DNA of 13,075 bases from Candidatus Falkowbacteria bacterium RIFOXYC2_FULL_47_12 (GTDB taxonomy: Bacteria; Patescibacteriota; Patescibacteriia; Patescibacteriales; XYC2-FULL-47-12): NCBI GenBank assembly GCA_001778285.1, contig MFGL01000020.1, positions 23,795 through 36,869 of the forward strand, given 5' to 3'. Under the pieces are notes generated by a model, which was given only the letters and a program-made list of their open reading frames with translations, searched no databases and was not told where the DNA came from. Within the stretch, counting starts at the first letter, position 1, and every line of letters starts with the position of its first letter. Positions 1-7,445 of this stretch are shown piece by piece. A program made the position numbers and the translations under genes.

Positions 1-8
1 GGCTGTTG

Positions 9-24
9 GGATAATTGCTTATCC
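9..24 (-). other. Small perfect hairpin after the sulfotransferase stop
   Basis: Seven bases beyond the stop codon, a 6-base inverted repeat (GGATAA / TTATCC) closes a four-base loop, GCAA on the transcribed strand. The stem is weak and no run of U follows it, so it is not a convincing intrinsic terminator. The window ends too soon to show whether another gene begins here. It may be chance or an RNA processing or stability element. Confidence 0.25.
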
Positions 25-31
25 AAAATTA

Positions 32-1003
32 TTAGCTCTGACATACATTAAAGTATTCTTTTTCTAAAAATAAAAGTTTGTTAAAATATTTTTTTGACGC
101 CGTTTTTCGTATTTTTTCTATTTTTTGCCCTTTTAAATCTAAATATATCCTATTTGGCAGTTTCTCTCTTTTAATTACCTGCTTCATTTCCGGCAAAATT
201 TCTTTTTTCAAAAAATGAGCTATAGTCTTGATTGCTGTTTGAGGATCTGAAAGTATATCTTCATAACGGATAAATAATATGCGTTTTTTTTTTGGCGATA
301 AAGCATTATAAGACAGCTGGTACATCTTAAATAATGTACATATAGACAGGACAGTTCTATCCATTCCCGGCAATGAACCATATTCTTTTTGATGATTATA
401 AAGATACCATGGTATGAGGCTTTTTGTACCTTGGAAAGGAATTTCTCCCATTAAAGGGTCGTTGCCCAACCTTTGCCCCAGCTTGCGTTGATACCAAGAA
501 TAGACTAAATCTACAGGGCTTCTTTGCATAATGATAATTTTTATGCTGGGAAACGTGTCAAAAAATATGTTTATATTGGGGAGCGATTCGTGAATGATAA
601 ACAGGCTAAGTAATTTATTGTCATAAAAATGGGCTAAGGCCGCCTCTCCGTCCGGCTGACGCAATCTCTTGAGATACGTTTTATAATTGGCATTATTAAA
701 TATTGATGACTTGTCGGATGCGCGATAGTTAAAATTTCTGCCGATGAGCATTTCATAACAAGCCATGTCCGCCTCCACCTGCAACACTTCTTTCGCGGCC
801 TTTGTATTGATCAGACCAAATCTATGCAAACGAGAAACGTGTTCCATCACCGGACGAATCTGTACCGGCTCAACTCCCCGGATGCCGCTTAATAAATTTG
901 CCAATAAAAATTTTCCCGCGCGTGCTATACCGTCTATAATGACGGGATTAGACACTAACGAAGTACGCTCACCAATAACAACCTTTGTTTTTCTGACGGT
1001 CAT
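32..1003 (-). CDS. PAPS-dependent sulfotransferase
   Basis: A 323-residue sulfotransferase-family protein, predicted to move sulfate from PAPS to a glycan hydroxyl or amine. The PAPS 5'-phosphosulfate loop is IIDGIARAGKFLLANLL (22-38), a variant of the usual GxxRSGTTLL with Ala-Gly-Lys-Phe instead of Ser-Gly-Thr-Thr. The 3'-phosphate site is IIIMQRSPVDLVYSWY (156-171), with Arg161 and Ser169 at the canonical spacing. FIRYEDILSDP (244-254) followed by the helix ending AHFLKK (262-267) is the family's C-terminal mark. No signal peptide or membrane span is seen, so sulfation should occur in the cytoplasm. The ATG overlaps the stop of the PAPS-forming fusion, tying production and use of PAPS together. 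By eye it is more AT-rich than its neighbours and contains a ten-A run at 284-293. The acceptor is unknown. Confidence 0.88.
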   Translation of the reverse strand: MTVRKTKVVIGERTSLVSNPVIIDGIARAGKFLLANLLSGIRGVEPVQIRPVMEHVSRLHRFGLINTKAAKEVLQVEADMACYEMLIGRNFNYRASDKSSIFNNANYKTYLKRLRQPDGEAALAHFYDNKLLSLFIIHESLPNINIFFDTFPSIKIIIMQRSPVDLVYSWYQRKLGQRLGNDPLMGEIPFQGTKSLIPWYLYNHQKEYGSLPGMDRTVLSICTLFKMYQLSYNALSPKKKRILFIRYEDILSDPQTAIKTIAHFLKKEILPEMKQVIKREKLPNRIYLDLKGQKIEKIRKTASKKYFNKLLFLEKEYFNVCQS

Positions 1004-3810
1004 ATCAAATTTTTATTTTCTAAATCACTCATTATTTTCTCTATACTTCTTTCTATGGTCAATTCATCTGTTTTTACCATTATATCAGAATTAACAGGGA
1101 CTTCATAAGGATGCGACGTGCTAAAACCAACAAGATTATTTATTTCTCCCGACAAAGCTCGTTGGTATAATCTCTTGGTGTCCCGTGCCATACAATTATT
1201 CAAAGAGGCATTAATAAACAACTCAATAAAATTTTCTCCCACGGCTACGCGCGCCTTAGCTCTATCTTCATCGTAAGGAGAAATAACGGGAACCAAAACA
1301 AAATCAAACAATACTGCTTTTTCACGCGCCAAAAGAGCTACTAATCCGTTGTTTTCCTTGATATCTTCGCGGGAAAATCCCAAGTGGCGGTGTGTAGTCT
1401 GGCGGACATCGTCACCGTCAATAATAACGACGCTTTTCCCCTTGCACTCCAATACATTTTTCAGTTCATTGGCAATAGTTGTCTTGCCCGCTCCGCTCAA
1501 ACCGGTAAACCAGAGTACCACTCCTGATTTGACGGCTGCTTCAGCCGGTACAAAAACTTCTTCACCGCTGGTTGACGCTTTGACAATACTATTCGATATT
1601 TCCGGGCGCATAAACCATTCCGGCGGCTGCTGCCCGGCTTCAAACATTTTACGAGCCTGGGTTCCGCTGATATTCATTTTTTCTTTCGGGTCGCCATCGT
1701 TGCTAAAGCCGTCGCCTTCATGAACATGAGTTTGTAATTGTTTGGAGTAAAATACGTTGTCAAACAGTACCGGTTCAATGCCCAGATCGTCAAATTTATT
1801 AAAAATTTCATGTGAGGCTTGCGGGTCATAAAAATTTCCCACGCCGGTGTGATCCCGGCCGACCACAAAATGGCTACAGCCGAAATTTTTTCGGCACAGC
1901 GCCGTAAAAATTGCTTCTCGCGGGCCGGCGTAGCGCGACCAGGTGGCGTAGGTCGCAAAAATTACCTTATCGCGCGGATAAAAATGTTTCATCATCGTTT
2001 CGTATGAACCAATAATATATTTGGCGTTAAAATCTCCCGGCTTTTTCTTGCCGACCACCGGATGAACGAAAAGTCCGTCTGCGCTTGTCCGCTCCAAGGC
2101 CTTCAGCTGAACAAATTCGTGTCCCCGATGAATGACGTTACGAGTATGAAAACCAACAATCCGGCTCCAGCCGCGCTCTTCAAACATTGTACGAACCTGC
2201 CGGGGAGTAAGTTCATATTCTTTGTACTCGGACAACCGGCGGCGAATCAAACTGATTTTACCGCTCAGTAAAATCGGAGCCAAACTATTTACCCAGCGTA
2301 CGCCCGGATGTTGAGTATCGGCAGTACCATATAACTTCCGATTAATTTCATTTTTATCAAAAGTATATTTTTCTTCCAGATGCAAAATTGCCAGCGGACC
2401 CTCATAGTCCCATAAAGCCACGTTATCTCCTTCGTGAAAAGAATCAGCCACGCTTTGAGTAACGTCAAGGATTATTGGAATAGTCCAAACTGCGCCGCTC
2501 ATCAACCTCATATTATCCAGCACGCTTTTAAAATCTGCTTCACCCATGAATCCTTCAATCGGACTGAACGTGCCAATGGCGATTTGCTCAACGTCCATCT
2601 GCCGTTCCGGATCTAACATTATTTTTGGCAAGGCGTGCAGATACGGGTCATCCGGCGTATCGCGTGATACCCGGTCCACTAATTTTCCGCCGTGAGGTTC
2701 GGTCAAGCTGGAGTGTGAATGAGTATTTAACAAATAATCATTAAAACTGGAGTAATCAACCAACTCGTTAGGATGATAATGAACGGCCGTGAAATCTTTG
2801 GCCGCTTCAGCTTCATGAATTAATTTGTTAAGCATGTTAACGCAGGCGATCGGGTATTTACCGATGGCTGTTTCGGCCGACAACGTTAAACCGCAAGCTC
2901 CGTCTAAAATGGTATTGACCACGTCATTGACCTCAGCCCGGGTCGGTTTTTTATTTGTTACCATGGTTTCCAGCAAATTAGTAGCCACAAAAACTCCCTT
3001 GCCTTCCCGTCCGGCTTTGGCTAAAATTATTTTTTGCGTTAGAGGAATTTTTTGTATCGGTATTTCCTTGCTTAAGTCGCCCCGGTCCAGCAGCAAAAAA
3101 TCTGACTTGGCGATAATATCATCTAAATTTTCCAAAGCGTCAAGGCACTCTACTTTGGAAATTATTTTCATACTACCTCGCGTTGTCCGGCGCACCTCGT
3201 CAACAAAATCGCCGGACCTCATAAAAGAGGCGGCGATATATTCTATATCAGCTTCCAAACCAAGCTTGATTGATTCATAGTCTTTTACGGAAAGAACCGG
3301 CAAGACAAATTTGGTCGCCATTCCCGGATCAATTACTACCGCTTTGTTGTTTCCCAGTACGCCGCCGCTGACGGCCTTAGCCGTCACAAAACCTTGTTGT
3401 ACCGTGGAGATATCCGAAACGCGCAATATCAAGGAATCAAAATCAATGTACAGGATATCGCCGCTGTCCAGCTGTTTGACAATTCCTTCCGGCCGCAGAT
3501 TAATTTGTCCGGCATTGCCCAAAATAGCGTGGTTATATATTTTAACGGCCGCATTTTCTTCAATGACAACTTTATTGGACTTTAAAACTCCGGTGCGAAT
3601 CTGTGAGCCTTCAGTGTCAATGATAAAGGGGATGCCAACTTTTTTTGCCAGCGCGATAAAATATTTTAAGTCTTCCAAACTGGAATGCGACATATTAATG
3701 CGCACGAAATCAACGCCCCGGTCTTTGATTTGGCGCAAATCCACTTCGGCTCTGGTTGCCGGACCCAAGGTAACGATTATTTTTGTTTTTTTGGCGACAT
3801 TTGGCATCAT
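1000..3810 (-). CDS. Pyruvate kinase - ATP sulfurylase - APS kinase three-domain fusion
   Basis: One uninterrupted 936-residue frame with three enzymes, predicted to make PAPS from sulfate while regenerating ATP from PEP. Pyruvate kinase core (about 6-340): KTKIIVTLGPAT (8-19), RINMSH (37-42), DTEGSQIRTG (65-74), KIISKVE (Lys219, Glu221), RGDL (Asp245), ATNLLETM (Thr277) and KPTRAEVNDV (288-297). The usual C-terminal allosteric domain is absent; a linker (341-368) follows. ATP sulfurylase (369-745): EPHGG (371-375), HTRNVIHRGHE (555-565), GRDHTGVG (651-658), ISGTQAR (714-720). APS kinase (about 758-936): Walker A GLSGAGKTT (770-778), DGDDVR (798-803), GFSRED (811-816), ISPYDEDR (843-850). Key catalytic residues look intact in all three. 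ATP sulfurylase/APS kinase fusions are known; the added kinase is unusual. Either of two tandem ATGs may start it. The downstream sulfotransferase, overlapping as ATGA, is the obvious PAPS user. Confidence 0.95.
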   Translation of the reverse strand: MMPNVAKKTKIIVTLGPATRAEVDLRQIKDRGVDFVRINMSHSSLEDLKYFIALAKKVGIPFIIDTEGSQIRTGVLKSNKVVIEENAAVKIYNHAILGNAGQINLRPEGIVKQLDSGDILYIDFDSLILRVSDISTVQQGFVTAKAVSGGVLGNNKAVVIDPGMATKFVLPVLSVKDYESIKLGLEADIEYIAASFMRSGDFVDEVRRTTRGSMKIISKVECLDALENLDDIIAKSDFLLLDRGDLSKEIPIQKIPLTQKIILAKAGREGKGVFVATNLLETMVTNKKPTRAEVNDVVNTILDGACGLTLSAETAIGKYPIACVNMLNKLIHEAEAAKDFTAVHYHPNELVDYSSFNDYLLNTHSHSSLTEPHGGKLVDRVSRDTPDDPYLHALPKIMLDPERQMDVEQIAIGTFSPIEGFMGEADFKSVLDNMRLMSGAVWTIPIILDVTQSVADSFHEGDNVALWDYEGPLAILHLEEKYTFDKNEINRKLYGTADTQHPGVRWVNSLAPILLSGKISLIRRRLSEYKEYELTPRQVRTMFEERGWSRIVGFHTRNVIHRGHEFVQLKALERTSADGLFVHPVVGKKKPGDFNAKYIIGSYETMMKHFYPRDKVIFATYATWSRYAGPREAIFTALCRKNFGCSHFVVGRDHTGVGNFYDPQASHEIFNKFDDLGIEPVLFDNVFYSKQLQTHVHEGDGFSNDGDPKEKMNISGTQARKMFEAGQQPPEWFMRPEISNSIVKASTSGEEVFVPAEAAVKSGVVLWFTGLSGAGKTTIANELKNVLECKGKSVVIIDGDDVRQTTHRHLGFSREDIKENNGLVALLAREKAVLFDFVLVPVISPYDEDRAKARVAVGENFIELFINASLNNCMARDTKRLYQRALSGEINNLVGFSTSHPYEVPVNSDIMVKTDELTIERSIEKIMSDLENKNLI

Positions 3811-5213
3811 AAAGTGTTGAGAATATGTACCACTCTTTCCGATGACTTGCCATCAAGCCTATAGCACAAATTTTTTCTTAATACTTCCCTTTCTTTAGAG
3901 TTTAGTTGAGGATTTAACAAATACTCATTGATCTGATCTTTTAATTCGTGAGGTGAGTCAACCTTTTTAGCCCCGCCAGTTTCCAGCACCCACGCAACAT
4001 GTTCTGAAGTGTATAATGATATGTTCGTGATATCACGGCCTTGCCGGTTTCCTTCTTCGTAGTTGCAGCCAAATCCGATATTAATGATGGGTTTGTCAAA
4101 GCAAACGGCATCGAGAGTCAGAGTGGAAGCGGCATTTACCATAATATCGCAATGATACAAAGTATTGATGAAATCAACCATTTCTTCAACGCTTGGGTCC
4201 CACTTATCAACCAAAAAATTCGTTATTCTGTAAGTATCTACTGCAACTCTTGCCTTGTTTTTTAATTTTTTAAAAACATCCTGATCGGCATCGGTAAAAT
4301 GAGACCGAACCAAAAGCTGGCATGGTTGCACTAGTTCGTTATTGCTTATCCATTCATATATCATTTCAGCCACTTCGTGGTCAAATGGCGTCCAAATACC
4401 TCCGGAACCGAAAAAAATCAGCGGCAATGCAGGATCCAACCCCTTGCTTTTCAAATGTTCAGCTCTGGTTTTAATAATGTCTTTTCTCTTGTACCAATCA
4501 AACTGCGGAATACCAACAATGCTCACTCTCTCGGCGGGTATATCCTGCAAATCAACTGCCACCCTCCGAGACGGTTCATTGGGAACAATGAAATAATCCG
4601 GTAAAAACTGAATGTATGCGACCGGTATGGTGTCCCAGCTCTTTGACATGGAAACTGTTTTAATGCCTCTCCTTTTGGCTTCTTTCATAAAAATAACATC
4701 AAGCTTGGAAATGACTGCCGTTGAGAATACTAAGTCAGGCTTGTACTGTTCAAAGTAATACTGAACGTCGGCATATATTTGAGGAAAAAATGCGTATTCC
4801 ATAAATCTGTATAATCTCTTCAGAATTTTACTTTTACTCGCCAGTCTTAAATAAATGTAGCGCAACCAGGGTACTACTTTTGATTGTATTAAAAATTTTT
4901 TTGAAAATAGGCGAGTTTTTGCATTATCATTGAAATAAAAAACGCGTTTTTTCGTAGTCCGAGTAAAAATCAAATAACTGGAACCGATTTTTGACAACAG
5001 ACGATGCAACCTGTGTAAATCAGTCGTCTGAATAGCAACTAACTTTACCTGGCTGTCCGCAAGTTCTTTTTGCAAATAATCCGGGATGCTTCGGGCGGGA
5101 AAAAATACAAAGATGTTATATCCCTCCTTTTTCAACAAATCCAACGTGCCGCACCGCAAGATGTTGCGGGTGATAAACGACCTTGTAATGGTGATAAAAA
5201 TTGTCTTCGGCAT
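3807..5213 (-). CDS. Putative GT-B-fold glycosyl- or glycerophospho-transferase
   Basis: A 468-residue cytosolic-looking protein that I place only at fold level. It has the shape of a GT-B transferase, distantly like the CDP-glycerol:glycerophosphotransferase/UDP-glycosyltransferase group. N-terminal Rossmann half: TIFITITRSFITRNILRCG (4-22), YKPDLVFSTAVISKLD (157-172), then PDYFIVPNEPSRR (205-217) and SIVGIPQFDWY (231-241). C-terminal half: LIFFGSGGIWTP (265-276), LLVRSHF (300-306) and VNAASTLTLDAVCFDKPIIN (359-378), the donor-binding loop typical of such enzymes. A basic stretch at about 104-135 may touch membrane lipid, but no clear span is present. It most likely adds a residue to the glycan under construction; donor and acceptor are not readable. 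Its stop overlaps the fusion gene start as ATGA. Confidence 0.65.
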   Translation of the reverse strand: MPKTIFITITRSFITRNILRCGTLDLLKKEGYNIFVFFPARSIPDYLQKELADSQVKLVAIQTTDLHRLHRLLSKIGSSYLIFTRTTKKRVFYFNDNAKTRLFSKKFLIQSKVVPWLRYIYLRLASKSKILKRLYRFMEYAFFPQIYADVQYYFEQYKPDLVFSTAVISKLDVIFMKEAKRRGIKTVSMSKSWDTIPVAYIQFLPDYFIVPNEPSRRVAVDLQDIPAERVSIVGIPQFDWYKRKDIIKTRAEHLKSKGLDPALPLIFFGSGGIWTPFDHEVAEMIYEWISNNELVQPCQLLVRSHFTDADQDVFKKLKNKARVAVDTYRITNFLVDKWDPSVEEMVDFINTLYHCDIMVNAASTLTLDAVCFDKPIINIGFGCNYEEGNRQGRDITNISLYTSEHVAWVLETGGAKKVDSPHELKDQINEYLLNPQLNSKEREVLRKNLCYRLDGKSSERVVHILNTL

Positions 5214-5222
5214 GTTAAAAAT

Positions 5223-6161
5223 TTATTTTTTGGCGCATTTCTTTAAATATTCAATATGTCTCACATCCCGCGTCGCTTCATCAACATTGGTAAAAAGTGT
5301 GCCCTTTTTTACCTGTTTAAAAAAATAACGCAATTCCGCAACGTACATCTTGTTGTAATCGCAATCAACTTTTTTTGTCAGCTTGCGCGTCTTTGCATAT
5401 ACGGTTACAGCGCCGCCGGAATAACTCCACGCTAACGTTCCTTTTGCGCCGATAATTTCCAAGGAGCGTTCTCCCGAAGTACGCAGGTAATCCTGGTGGA
5501 CGGACACGATCGTGTTATTCTTCGTTGTAAAAATACTTTCGGCCACATCCTCGCTGTTTATTTGCAATCTGGATACTTTTTTTATGACCGCCGTTTGCGG
5601 AATGAGTTCTTGACCGAGCAACCAGGCCGGATAGTTAATGTCATGCACAAAGTCCAGCATGACGCCTCCGCCTTTGCGTTTGTCCGCTGAATAAATTTGA
5701 CGATAATCGCGTTTGCGCCAATTTTTTACGTCGCTCCCGGCTGAAACCCGCATGAAATAAATGTCCCCCAACTGTCCGTTCTTTATGATTTTTCTGACTT
5801 CTAATAACGGCTTATAAAACTGAAAATTGTAACCGACGAAAAAGCTTATTTTTTCTTTTTTGATTACATTAGCCAATCCAATCAAACCGGCACTCGTATG
5901 AGACAGAGGTTTTTCCATGAATATCGCTTTCGGCCTCAAGCCAACGCACTGTACGGCGGTAGCCAGATGCTTATATGTTTCATTGGTAATAAAAATCACG
6001 TCAAACGGTCCCTGTTTCTTAAAATCAGCCCAGTTATTGACTGTCTGCCTGACATTAAGATCTTTTCGTCGGGTTAAAACAATGACGTCTTTGGTGTAAT
6101 TTTGTAGATTGGTATAGTGCCGTTGGCCGATTGAGCCAAAACCTATGATGCCTGCTTTCAT
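5223..6161 (-). CDS. Gfo/Idh/MocA-family oxidoreductase
   Basis: A 312-residue NAD(P)-dependent oxidoreductase of the Gfo/Idh/MocA family. The N-terminal Rossmann fold has GFGSIGQRH (7-15), then FITNETYKHL (57-66) and the diagnostic EKP (83-85; Lys84 is the usual catalytic Lys). The C-terminal substrate domain includes VGYNFQFYKPL (109-119), GGGVMLDFVHDINY (164-177; Asp170, His173 and Asp174 sit at the usual active-site positions) and a beta-sheet part to about 250. Length is slightly under the family norm of 330-370. Members oxidise, reduce or epimerise sugars and nucleotide sugars. Placed right after the SDR (5-base gap), it most likely supplies or modifies a sugar of this glycan; substrate unknown. 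No Shine-Dalgarno motif precedes the ATG, so coupling to the SDR is likely. Confidence 0.88.
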   Translation of the reverse strand: MKAGIIGFGSIGQRHYTNLQNYTKDVIVLTRRKDLNVRQTVNNWADFKKQGPFDVIFITNETYKHLATAVQCVGLRPKAIFMEKPLSHTSAGLIGLANVIKKEKISFFVGYNFQFYKPLLEVRKIIKNGQLGDIYFMRVSAGSDVKNWRKRDYRQIYSADKRKGGGVMLDFVHDINYPAWLLGQELIPQTAVIKKVSRLQINSEDVAESIFTTKNNTIVSVHQDYLRTSGERSLEIIGAKGTLAWSYSGGAVTVYAKTRKLTKKVDCDYNKMYVAELRYFFKQVKKGTLFTNVDEATRDVRHIEYLKKCAKK

Positions 6162-6166
6162 ATGTT

Positions 6167-6949
6167 TTATCGTATGGTTATCCCGCCATCCACGGGAATA
6201 ATTGCGCCGGTAATATATCGCGATGCGTCCGAGGCTAAAAAAACCGCTATGCCTTTCAGATCATCATGATACAGCATCCGTCCCAGCGGGACTTTTGCAA
6301 TATAGCGGCTTAAGAAAGGTTCGGGCTGATTATTGAAAAAGCCGCCCGGCGCGATGCAGTTAACTCTGATGTTGTCTTTGGCGAAATACGAAGCCAAGTA
6401 TTTTGAAAACATGTTCATTCCGCCTTTGGTGTAAGGATAGTCGGGTTCGGTCTGGTGCATATCAGTGCCTTCGTATAAAAAAGGATCAGAAGCGATTGAA
6501 CCGTAAATAGAGCTGATGTTAATGACGGAGCCGCCGCCGTGCTCTTTCATTTCCCGAATAAACGCCCGACAGGTAACAAACAACCCTCGGGCGTTTACTG
6601 CCATGGAACGGTCCCAATTCTCCGGACTGTCGTTAAAATATTGCTTCATGGGCCGCTCAACGCCGCAATTTACCAAAATATCGGGGATACCTGTCTTAAA
6701 TTTGACTTCATGCAAAAACGATGCAACGCTTTTTTCATCTGATTGATCCATGAGAAAACCATCAGCTTTCAATCCTCTGTGGGTAATTTTCTCTACCGCG
6801 GAAGTAAAATGTTTTTCCGGCCATGACGTAATACATACGTGCGCGCCGGCTTCGGCCAAAGCTTCACTGATGGGGAAGCCGATCTTGCCTGCGCCTCCCA
6901 CAACGACCGCGCATTTTCCTTTGAGGGAAAATAATTCACTGACATGCAT
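6167..6949 (-). CDS. Short-chain dehydrogenase/reductase, PtmA-like
   Basis: A complete 260-residue classical SDR. Cofactor loop VGGAGKIG (17-24), VNCGV (93-97, replacing NNAG), VNARG (118-122), the active-site Ser region NISSIYG (144-150), catalytic YPYTK (Tyr171, Lys175), IAPGGF (199-204) and the C-terminal VDGG (253-256). The stretch FLYEGTDMHQ before the catalytic Tyr, and NQPEPFLSRY (207-216), resemble the PtmA oxidoreductases found in flagellin-glycosylation legionaminic acid loci. The sugar step is not fixed by sequence; it probably acts on a precursor or on the nonulosonate. An AAAGGA sequence lies about 13 bases upstream of the ATG, rather far for a ribosome site but the best such motif in the window. 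One base separates it from the phosphatase stop, and five bases from the next gene. Confidence 0.87.
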   Translation of the reverse strand: MHVSELFSLKGKCAVVVGGAGKIGFPISEALAEAGAHVCITSWPEKHFTSAVEKITHRGLKADGFLMDQSDEKSVASFLHEVKFKTGIPDILVNCGVERPMKQYFNDSPENWDRSMAVNARGLFVTCRAFIREMKEHGGGSVINISSIYGSIASDPFLYEGTDMHQTEPDYPYTKGGMNMFSKYLASYFAKDNIRVNCIAPGGFFNNQPEPFLSRYIAKVPLGRMLYHDDLKGIAVFLASDASRYITGAIIPVDGGITIR

Positions 6950-6950
6950 A

Positions 6951-7445
6951 TTATTTTTTCAATCCTTTTATAAATATATCAATAATTTCTCTCACTGCCC
7001 CTTCCCCACCTTTCTTTTTGGAAACGTAATCAACCTCTTGTTTGACTGCTGTTATCGCATTGGAAATGGAAAAAGCCACACCAGCTTTACGTAGCAACGG
7101 CAGATCGCTCAAATCATCCCCAACATACGCCAACTGTTCAAACTGCCAATTATTTTTTTTCAGTAATAGCTCCGCCGCGGCTAGCTTATCCTCGGCGCCA
7201 AAAATATTATAATCTCGTAATCCTAATTTTTCCGCCCGGTTGGCAATATTTTTATCGCTTTCTCCCGTACAAAAACCAGAAACAATTCCTGTTTCACGCT
7301 GCAACGCGCCAAAATGTCCGTCATGCATATGGTACCGCCTGCCGCGTATGCCGTTATCAAAATAATAAATACCGCCGTCGGTTAAAACACCGTCAACATC
7401 AACTAGAAACAACTTGATATTTTTTAACTTTTTTTTATTGAACAT
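6951..7445 (-). CDS. KdsC-fold HAD phosphatase, probable nonulosonate-9-phosphate phosphatase
   Basis: A 164-residue HAD phosphatase without cap domain, of the KdsC (tetrameric C0) type. Motif I is DVDGVLTDG (16-24, Asp16 nucleophile, Asp18 acid/base), motif II lies in CTGES (59-63), the lysine motif is in EDKLA (85-89), motif IV is VGDDLSD (108-114), and the tail is KKGGEGAVRE (144-153). KdsC itself typically has TGR and GGRG; here Glu62 follows TG, Lys73 lies 11 residues on, and the tail has GGEG. From memory, the Bacteroides KDN-9-phosphate phosphatase BT1713 has an equivalent Glu/Lys pair and GGEG. That, plus overlap with the NeuB end by 11 bases, argues for dephosphorylating a sialate-like 9-phosphate rather than KDO-8-phosphate. 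A run of eight A bases sits just after the start. Confidence 0.87.
   Translation of the reverse strand: MFNKKKLKNIKLFLVDVDGVLTDGGIYYFDNGIRGRRYHMHDGHFGALQRETGIVSGFCTGESDKNIANRAEKLGLRDYNIFGAEDKLAAAELLLKKNNWQFEQLAYVGDDLSDLPLLRKAGVAFSISNAITAVKQEVDYVSKKKGGEGAVREIIDIFIKGLKK

Noticed and set aside
9..24. Hairpin as the operon's rho-independent terminator
   Set aside because: The stem is six mostly A/T pairs and no U run follows, so termination is not supported.
1674..1958. 94-codon minus-strand open frame in another phase
   Set aside because: It sits inside the ATP sulfurylase part, whose frame is continuous and motif-rich. It is not a frameshifted fragment, because no homology is lost in the main frame.
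2650..2830. Misassembly joining a pyruvate kinase gene to a sulfate-activation gene
   Set aside because: The junction (residues about 340-370) is an in-frame linker without stop, repeat or abrupt composition change, and the motifs flow into a complete ATP sulfurylase N-terminus (EPHGG). Not excluded without reads, but nothing in the sequence suggests it.
2825..3280. 151-codon open frame on the plus strand
   Set aside because: Antisense shadow of the pyruvate kinase coding region; low-complexity Ser/Lys-rich product with no family resemblance.
3311..3820. 169-codon open frame on the plus strand
   Set aside because: It lies wholly opposite the pyruvate kinase part of the fusion, whose motifs are conserved; the plus-strand protein has no recognisable domain and no promoter or ribosome site.
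6951..7445. Annotation as KdsC (KDO-8-phosphate phosphatase)
   Set aside because: The fold matches, but Glu62/Lys73 and the GGEG tail, together with overlap of a NeuB gene and absence of other KDO genes, favour a nonulosonate-9-phosphate substrate.
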